From NCBI GenBank assembly GCA_007123065.1, contig SKSI01000171.1, forward strand, positions 1-17,957: 17,957 nucleotides of DNA. Direction: 5' to 3'. Of this stretch, positions 13,209 to 17,957 are shown one piece after another. Each line of letters starts with the position of its first letter. The first letter of the stretch is position 1. This DNA is from Bacteroidales bacterium. Lineage in GTDB: Bacteria; Bacteroidota; Bacteroidia; Bacteroidales; UBA7960. The translations under genes and the position numbers were made by a program. Under the pieces are notes generated by a model that worked only from the letters and a program-made list of their open reading frames with translations, had not been told where the DNA came from and searched no databases.

Positions 13209-13251
13209 CTGTTAAACAAAATCTTCCTTTTTTTGGTTTATGATTTAACAG
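13209..13251. repeat. Inverted repeat upstream of fhs
   Basis: CTGTTAAA (13209-13216) and TTTAACAG (13244-13251) are perfect 8-base complements with a 27-base loop containing a T-run. The pair sits in the 108-bp gap between the small barrel gene and fhs. It could be an operator of fhs or a weak end structure of the upstream gene; neither can be decided from sequence, and no clean TAnnTTTG box was found here. Confidence 0.3.
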
Positions 13252-13290
13252 TTATTTCTATCAAACCATTCACTTTAAAACGTATAGCAT

Positions 13291-14961
13291 ATGAAAACGG
13301 ATCTGGATATTGCCAGGGCTTCAAAGATGAGGCCCATCACCGAGGTTGCTGAAAAGCTGGGACTGGAAGAGTCTGATCTCTACCAATACGGGAAACATAT
13401 TGCAAAACTGCCATTGCGGTTGATAAACGATAAAGAGGTTAAAAAAAAGAAACTGGTATTGGTTACCGCCATCACGCCGACGCCGGCTGGTGAAGGAAAG
13501 ACAACCACTTCAATAGGTCTCGTAGAGGGCTTAAACCGCATTGGTGTTAAAACAAGTGTTGTTATCCGTGAGCCTTCACTTGGTCCTGTATTCGGTATTA
13601 AAGGTGGCGCTGCTGGTGGCGGATACGCGCAGGTGCTTCCAATGGAGGATATCAACCTGCATTTTACCGGTGACCTTGCAGCCGTAGAGAAAACCCACAA
13701 CCTTCTTGCTGCGTTGGTAGACAATCATCTGCAAAGTAAAAACAATTCACTTAACCTGGATCCGAGAAAGATCGTATGGAAGCGCGTCATAGATATGAAT
13801 GAACGGGCTTTGCGCGATATTATAGTTGGCTTGGGCGGTCCCAAACAGGGCATCCCGCGTCAGACCGGATTTGATATCACCGCTGCATCCGAGATTATGG
13901 CGGCATTGTGTCTGGCAAAGGATATAGATGATCTGAAAGAAAAGTTTGGAAATATTCTTGTTGGCTTCACTTATGATGACAAACCTGTTTATGCTAAAGA
14001 CTTTCATGCACAAGGTGCGATGGCTGCCCTGATGAAGTATGCGATTATGCCGAATCTGGTACAAACCATTGAAGGAAACCCGGCGATCGTCCATGGCGGT
14101 CCGTTCGCAAACATTGCTCAGGGTACAAATACTTTGCTTGCCACCAAGATGGGGCTGTCCTTGTCAGACTATGTGGTTACCGAAGCCGGTTTCGCCTCCG
14201 AACTGGGTGCGGAGAAGTTTCTGAATATCAAGTGCCAGTACGGCGGATTGTCACCCAATGCTTCTGTAGTTGTTGCAACAATCCGCGCGTTGAAATACCA
14301 CGGGGGAGTCAAACTGGCAAACCTGAAAGAGCCAAACCCGGAAGCTGTTACAAATGGCCTCGAAAACCTTGAAAAGCACATAGAGAATATCCGCAATTTC
14401 AACCTCCAACCTGTTGTTGCTATCAATAAGTTCTATACCGATACCGATGAAGAGATTGAAATTGTAAGAAAACGCTGTGAGGAACTTGGCGTGCGTGTAG
14501 CTGTTTATGAAGGCTGGGAAAAAGGTGGAGAAGGCGCAATCGAATTGGCACAGCTCGTAAAAGAAGCAGCTGAAAGCTGTACAACCTGTTTCAAGCCCTT
14601 GTATGACTTTAACTGGGATATTGAAAAGAAATTGCATACCATCGCCACGAAGATGTATGGTGCCGACCACGTTGAGTATACTGTAAAAGCAAAGTCTCAA
14701 ATAGCTCAATTTGAGAAGATCGGACTGGATAAACTACCTGTTTGTGTGGCAAAAACACAAAAATCGCTCTCAGATGACCAGTATAAACTCGGTCGCCCCA
14801 AAAACTTCACCGTTAAGATCAGGGAGTTTGAGATAGCTGCAGGAGCTGGATTCCTGATTCCAATTGCCGGAACCATCATGAGAATGCCTGGATTGCCGTC
14901 CGTGCCTTCTGCTGAAAAGATTGATATCGACAACGAAGGAAATATTTCCGGCCTTTTTTAA
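13291..14961 (+). CDS. fhs: Formate-tetrahydrofolate ligase (10-formyl-THF synthetase)
   Basis: This cytoplasmic enzyme joins formate to tetrahydrofolate with ATP to make 10-formyl-THF; in reverse it recovers ATP from formyl-THF. It supplies one-carbon units for purines and fMet, and takes part in the methyl branch of formate/acetate metabolism where present. The 556-residue length is standard. The ATP-binding loop TPTPAGEGKTTTSIGL is at 63-78 and the family signature EPSLGPVFGIKGGAAGGGY at 94-112. Further typical segments are RQTGFDITAASEIMAALCL, IVHGGPFANIAQGTNT and the C-terminal AGAGFLIPIAGTIMRMPGLP. The ATG is the only sensible start. The gene is followed by a strong terminator. PabB two genes upstream is also a folate enzyme, but the 108-bp gap and a terminator-free junction leave operon status open. 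Confidence 0.97.
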   Translation: MKTDLDIARASKMRPITEVAEKLGLEESDLYQYGKHIAKLPLRLINDKEVKKKKLVLVTAITPTPAGEGKTTTSIGLVEGLNRIGVKTSVVIREPSLGPVFGIKGGAAGGGYAQVLPMEDINLHFTGDLAAVEKTHNLLAALVDNHLQSKNNSLNLDPRKIVWKRVIDMNERALRDIIVGLGGPKQGIPRQTGFDITAASEIMAALCLAKDIDDLKEKFGNILVGFTYDDKPVYAKDFHAQGAMAALMKYAIMPNLVQTIEGNPAIVHGGPFANIAQGTNTLLATKMGLSLSDYVVTEAGFASELGAEKFLNIKCQYGGLSPNASVVVATIRALKYHGGVKLANLKEPNPEAVTNGLENLEKHIENIRNFNLQPVVAINKFYTDTDEEIEIVRKRCEELGVRVAVYEGWEKGGEGAIELAQLVKEAAESCTTCFKPLYDFNWDIEKKLHTIATKMYGADHVEYTVKAKSQIAQFEKIGLDKLPVCVAKTQKSLSDDQYKLGRPKNFTVKIREFEIAAGAGFLIPIAGTIMRMPGLPSVPSAEKIDIDNEGNISGLF

Positions 14962-14994
14962 TATTCTGGTTTTTTTATGAATGTTTCGTTAGTG

Positions 14995-15040
14995 GGCTCT
15001 TCCTTGCAAGTTGCAAACTTTGCAGGAAAGAGCCTTTTTG
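14995..15040 (+). terminator. Rho-independent terminator of fhs
   Basis: A long hairpin pairs GGCTCTTCCTTGCAAGTT with AACTTTGCAGGAAAGAGCC, with two small bulges, and is followed by TTTTTG. It begins 33 bases after the fhs stop and separates fhs from the downstream barrel-SPOR gene, which therefore needs its own promoter (no exact TAnnTTTG box seen in 15041-15122). Confidence 0.85.
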
Positions 15041-15122
15041 TCTTATTTGTTTTTAATTATTGTAACCTTTTTGTTAAATATCAGTATAATTCAAAAAAAC
15101 AAAGCAATCTTAAGATACCATT

Positions 15123-16355
15123 ATGAAAAAATATGATTTTGTGATTTACCCCCTGCTATTGGTTTTTCTTCTGACGCTGAATTCAGAAAGTCTTTTGGCT
15201 TCAGAACACGATAACACCAACGGATATAATAAGTTTTCCCTGGGTCTGAGCGGAGGTCTGGTTACATCGTTTACTGACATAAAAGATCAAAGCGTTCTGC
15301 CTGTTGCTGATGAAATGTCATATGGAGGAAGCTTGTTTTTGAACTATCATCAGTCACCTGTTTTAACCTTCAGAGGAAACTTTATGTATGGCTCAATGAA
15401 AGGCGTTGACCCCGATCGTAACATTAAGTTTAATGCTGATTTAATGCAGGCAGATGTAACTGTCAATCTGAGCATTAATGGATTCCTTGCGCCAGCCAGC
15501 CGGAGTAACAACTGGATGAATTTTTATGGTTATGCAGGTGTTGGTGTTTTGTTTCACGATTCAAGACAGCAAAACCTTCAAACCGGCGATGTTATTCGCT
15601 ATCCTTACGCAAAAACTGAAGCTGATGCACCATTTAATGCTTTTATTGTTCCTTTTGGATTGGGTGTAAACTTTAAGATGTCTGAAAGGATAGCATTGGG
15701 TATTCAGAGCGGCTTTGTTTATGCGTTTTCCGATGAGCTGGATGCTTATGTTGTGCCCGACAGCAGGAAGGATATGTATAATTATACCAGTGTGGGACTT
15801 ACACTCAGTCTCGGACGGAAAGAAAGATCCAAAGACTGGGCTCCGATCCAAAGCACGGTATATCCCGGTGATATCCACCGTATGGACGCTATGGCTGCCA
15901 GCATTTCAGAAATTGATGAAAAGGTTGAAGCTGCAGAGGTGGCTCATGCCACCGGTATGGAACAAATTCACGGAGAGATCGAAGGTTTGGCTTCGAAACA
16001 GCAGGAATTGTCCAGAACCAATATTGAGTTAGAGGGCACGTTGGATGATTTCAGACAACGGTTGGTTCAACAGGAAGAACGAATGGAAGAAGTTATTGAG
16101 AAAGCCAGGGTGGAAAGATATTTATCAGTGCAGGTGCTGGCCTCCAGCGAGGAGTTAAGTGTTGAGGAAGCAAAATCTCAATTGGGAATTGATTTTGATC
16201 TTGATGTAATTTATGTTGATGGATGGTACAAGTTTTTCTCCGGGAAGCACCAGGACCTTGAAGATGCGAAGCTGCATATGCAAAGGATCTGGGGACAAGG
16301 TGTCCGGGATGCATTCATCGTTGTATATGAAAATGGTAATTTGACTCCCAGGTAA
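15123..16355 (+). CDS. Outer-membrane beta-barrel protein with coiled coil and C-terminal SPOR-like domain
   Basis: The 410-residue protein has three parts. A signal peptide (1 to about 26, cleavage near ESLLA) is followed by a barrel-like domain (about 36-231) with FSLGLSGGLVTSFTDIKD, a GG...LFLNYHQSPVLTFRGNFMYG segment, NFYGYAGVGVLF, IVPFGLGVNFKMSERIALGIQ and SVGLTLSLG, the pattern of 8-stranded OmpA-like barrels. A charged helical/coiled-coil linker spans about 252-332. The last part (333-407) reads RYLSVQVLASSE...VDGWYKFFSGKHQDLEDAKLHMQRIWGQG..DAFIVVYENG in pattern, resembling Bacteroidetes SPOR domains, which bind peptidoglycan stripped of stem peptides at division sites. The inference is an outer-membrane anchor that reaches the cell wall through SPOR instead of OmpA_C. 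It is monocistronic: a terminator lies before it and another after it. Domain calls are by eye. Confidence 0.85.
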   Translation: MKKYDFVIYPLLLVFLLTLNSESLLASEHDNTNGYNKFSLGLSGGLVTSFTDIKDQSVLPVADEMSYGGSLFLNYHQSPVLTFRGNFMYGSMKGVDPDRNIKFNADLMQADVTVNLSINGFLAPASRSNNWMNFYGYAGVGVLFHDSRQQNLQTGDVIRYPYAKTEADAPFNAFIVPFGLGVNFKMSERIALGIQSGFVYAFSDELDAYVVPDSRKDMYNYTSVGLTLSLGRKERSKDWAPIQSTVYPGDIHRMDAMAASISEIDEKVEAAEVAHATGMEQIHGEIEGLASKQQELSRTNIELEGTLDDFRQRLVQQEERMEEVIEKARVERYLSVQVLASSEELSVEEAKSQLGIDFDLDVIYVDGWYKFFSGKHQDLEDAKLHMQRIWGQGVRDAFIVVYENGNLTPR

Positions 16356-16378
16356 ACAAATGGCATATAAGATTGCCC

Positions 16379-16416
16379 AAAGACGGCAGCTTTCTGAAAA
16401 AGCTGTCGTCTTTTTT
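16379..16416 (+). terminator. Rho-independent terminator between convergent genes
   Basis: AAAGACGGCAGCTTT (16379-16393) pairs with AAAGCTGTCGTCTTT (16399-16413) with a single G-T wobble and a five-base loop, followed by a T-run to 16416. It terminates the barrel-SPOR gene and overlaps the first two bases of the stop codon of the convergent MOSC-Mog gene. On the minus strand only three T's follow, so its use there is doubtful. Confidence 0.88.
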
Positions 16417-17344
16417 AGTGCATATCGAGTCCGTGACGCATATAGATTAGATGCTCTAAAGTTTTCAGGATTTCTTCCATATATTCGTTGACAGCTTTTA
16501 CACTTCCCGGAAGGGTATAAATAAGCGTGTCTCCTATTAAACCTGCTACGCCTCTGCTCAGCAATGAATTTGGCTTCTCTGCGCCATATTTTACGCGGAT
16601 CATTTCCATAATGCCCGGGATCTCTTTGTCAAGCATGGGCTGAACCGTCTCAACAGTAACATCTCTTGGTCCGATTCCGGTACCCCCGGTAGTGATGATC
16701 ACATCCTCTTCTTCATAAGTGCTTTTCTCGATCAGTACGCTCAGGCTTGATGCATCATCAGGAATAATGGTGTGTGTTACTTCAATATTCCTGGGAAGCG
16801 TACTGAAATAATCTTCAAGGAGCCCGACAATGCGTGGCCCGCTGCGATCCTCATAGTGCCCTTTGCTGGCTCTGTCACTCAATGTTACCACGTGAAAACG
16901 AAATATTCTGGGCTTGTACGTAAGTGTATCACCAGGCTTCAGGGAGCCTTGTCGTATAACGCGGGCGAATATGCCTTCTTTGGGCATCACACAGTTGCCC
17001 ACCTCCCTGAAAATGGCACAGGATGTGCCATGACACTTCTTTCCAATCTGGGTTACCTCCAGTTCAACGTTTTCACCAACAAACCGGTCAAGAGGTGATG
17101 TCTTGACCAGCTCCACACCCTCAGAGGTAATATTCTCGGCAAATTCGCCAAAAGCAATGGCTCGTCCGGCCTGTTTTGAAAAACGATCTACACTTTCCTT
17201 TCCCAAAAGACTAACCTGCCGGTGCCAGTGCCCGGCATGTGCATCTTCCATCACACCAAGATGATTTAAAGTGATCTCCTCAACCGGCTTTTTAACCGTA
17301 CCTTTTTTCTCCGAGATGTTTACTGATAATATTTTGACTTCCAT
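16415..17344 (-). CDS. MOSC domain-Mog fusion (molybdenum cofactor biosynthesis)
   Basis: The 309-residue protein joins two domains. Residues 1 to about 143 are a MOSC domain (VKILSVNISEKKGT, later HLGVMEDAHAG, and the cysteine-bearing GKKCHGTSCAIFREVGNCVM at 101-120). MOSC proteins are thought to handle sulfur or molybdopterin. Residues about 149-309 are a MogA/MoaB-type molybdopterin adenylyltransferase, with TLSDRASKGHYEDRSGP, the MPT-binding TTGGTGIGPRDVT (218-230) and GDTLIYTLPGS (271-281). The predicted step is adenylation of molybdopterin before molybdate insertion. I start at the ATG at 17344, one base after the moaC stop; the frame extends upstream to 17383 but that would run 38 bases into moaC and add a sequence with no family match. 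It is co-transcribed with moaC. Confidence 0.9.
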   Translation of the reverse strand: MEVKILSVNISEKKGTVKKPVEEITLNHLGVMEDAHAGHWHRQVSLLGKESVDRFSKQAGRAIAFGEFAENITSEGVELVKTSPLDRFVGENVELEVTQIGKKCHGTSCAIFREVGNCVMPKEGIFARVIRQGSLKPGDTLTYKPRIFRFHVVTLSDRASKGHYEDRSGPRIVGLLEDYFSTLPRNIEVTHTIIPDDASSLSVLIEKSTYEEEDVIITTGGTGIGPRDVTVETVQPMLDKEIPGIMEMIRVKYGAEKPNSLLSRGVAGLIGDTLIYTLPGSVKAVNEYMEEILKTLEHLIYMRHGLDMH

Positions 17345-17345
17345 G

Positions 17346-17804
17346 TTATTGTTTTGTCTTTTCTGTAAGATGAATTTCGTCAATATTCATTTGCTTGTCA
17401 ACAGCTTTGCACATATCATAAATAGTTAGCAGCGCAACAGAAACCGCAGTCAGTGCCTCCATCTCAACACCGGTCTGACCCTGGCATTTCACGGTCGCTG
17501 TTATCAGCACTCCCTTTTTGTTCGGCTCATTCACCAACTTTGTTTCTACCATCACCTTGGTGATCATCAAAGGGTGGCAAAGTGGGATCAGGTCAGCGGT
17601 CTTTTTGGCAGCCTGCACCCCGGCAATTTCTGCAATGCTTAAAACATCACCTTTCTTGATTTCATTTTCAGTTATAAGTCTGATGGTTTCCGGCTGCAAG
17701 TGAATAAAACCGGTAGCAGATGCTGAACGCTGCTGCACAGGCTTGTCACCCACATCAACCATTTTTGCCTTACCTTCTTTGTCAATGTGTGAAAATTTCA
17801 TCAT
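17346..17804 (-). CDS. moaC: Cyclic pyranopterin monophosphate synthase
   Basis: MoaC converts the MoaA product 3',8-cyclo-7,8-dihydro-GTP to cyclic pyranopterin monophosphate, the first stable intermediate of molybdopterin synthesis. The protein opens with FSHIDKEGKAKMVDVGDK and contains IAGVQAAKKTADLIPLCHPL (active-site His in LCHPL), TGVEMEALTAV (two Glu) and YDMCKAVDKQM (Asp and Lys), so all the family catalytic residues I recognise are present. The frame is open to a TTG at 17819; I use the ATG at 17804 (MMKFSHID), and the next ATG at 17801 is equally possible. The protein ends LTEKTKQ, without the GGKSG tail seen in many homologues. The MOSC-Mog gene follows one base after the stop. Upstream lies an octamer array, so the promoter is either inside it or beyond the window. 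Confidence 0.95.
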   Translation of the reverse strand: MMKFSHIDKEGKAKMVDVGDKPVQQRSASATGFIHLQPETIRLITENEIKKGDVLSIAEIAGVQAAKKTADLIPLCHPLMITKVMVETKLVNEPNKKGVLITATVKCQGQTGVEMEALTAVSVALLTIYDMCKAVDKQMNIDEIHLTEKTKQ

Positions 17805-17815
17805 ATTTTTTTTTA

Positions 17816-17957
17816 CCAATCATCCAATCATCCAATCATCCAATCAACCAATAAACCAATCAACCAATCAACCAATCAACCAATCAACCAATCAACCAAC
17901 CAACCAATCAACCAACCAACCAATCAATCAACCAATCAACCAATCAACCAATCAACC
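17816..17957. repeat. Octamer array CCAATCAA upstream of moaC, cut by window end
   Basis: About 17.5 units of 8 bases run to the window edge: three CCAATCAT next to moaC, one CCAATAAA, then mostly CCAATCAA with two CCAACCAA variants and one 4-base slip (extra TCAA near 17928-17931). On the minus strand the unit reads TTGATTGG. The array begins 12 bases upstream of the moaC ATG at 17804. True length is unknown because it leaves the window. Confidence 0.93.

Noticed and set aside
17345..17383. Upstream extension of the MOSC-Mog protein overlapping moaC
   Set aside because: It would overlap moaC by 38 bases, and its 13 residues show no family similarity, whereas the ATG at 17344 fits the MOSC start exactly.

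Overview
The window looks like a piece of chromosome from a member of the Bacteroidota, most likely an anaerobic or microaerobic environmental Bacteroidales-type bacterium. Four things support this. Several genes carry the Bacteroidetes -7 promoter box TAnnTTTG instead of a sigma70-type -10. Most genes lack a Shine-Dalgarno sequence. The proteins (group 1 PruA, two-subunit KorAB, PabB with a PIKGT motif, a SPOR-tailed outer-membrane barrel) fit that phylum. The intergenic spaces hold heptamer and octamer arrays of a kind I associate with these genomes. No rRNA, tRNA, CRISPR, prophage or transposase gene is visible. The taxonomic call is inference, not a database result.

Layout. 1-1898: a TatD-family metal-dependent hydrolase and a type I L-asparaginase on the plus strand. 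1900-4016: the minus-strand proline-catabolism gene pruA, enclosed by repeats (heptamer copies next to the ansA and tatC stop codons, octamer arrays on both sides of pruA, and a 66-bp palindrome). 4018-5211: minus-strand tatC and a 55-residue 2[4Fe-4S] ferredoxin with its own promoter and terminator. 5360-9805: an apparent plus-strand operon of korA, korB and a polysaccharide-flippase-like membrane protein. 9871-10731: a minus-strand exported protein of unknown function. 10732-11273: a gene-free 542-bp region with two divergent promoter candidates and a 44-nt higher-order heptamer array. 11274-14961: pabB, a small exported barrel-like protein and formate-tetrahydrofolate ligase (fhs). 15123-16355: an outer-membrane barrel, coiled coil and SPOR-like domain in one chain. 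16415-17804: minus-strand moaC and a MOSC-Mog fusion, both for molybdenum cofactor. 17816-17957: an octamer array that runs off the window edge.

How the genes fit together. KorAB makes reduced ferredoxin from 2-oxoglutarate, and the divergent ferredoxin is the obvious candidate acceptor. PruA and asparaginase feed glutamate and aspartate carbon into the same part of metabolism. PabB (4-aminobenzoate for folate) and Fhs (10-formyl-THF) are both folate functions. MoaC and MOSC-Mog serve molybdopterin synthesis. TatC could export folded cofactor-bearing enzymes, including molybdoenzymes, but this link is only contextual.

I do not see a clearly new multi-gene system such as a defence, toxin or secretion cassette. 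The least ordinary features are the repeat architecture around pruA, the long repeat-bearing leader of pabB, the octamer array upstream of moaC, and the barrel-coiled coil-SPOR protein.
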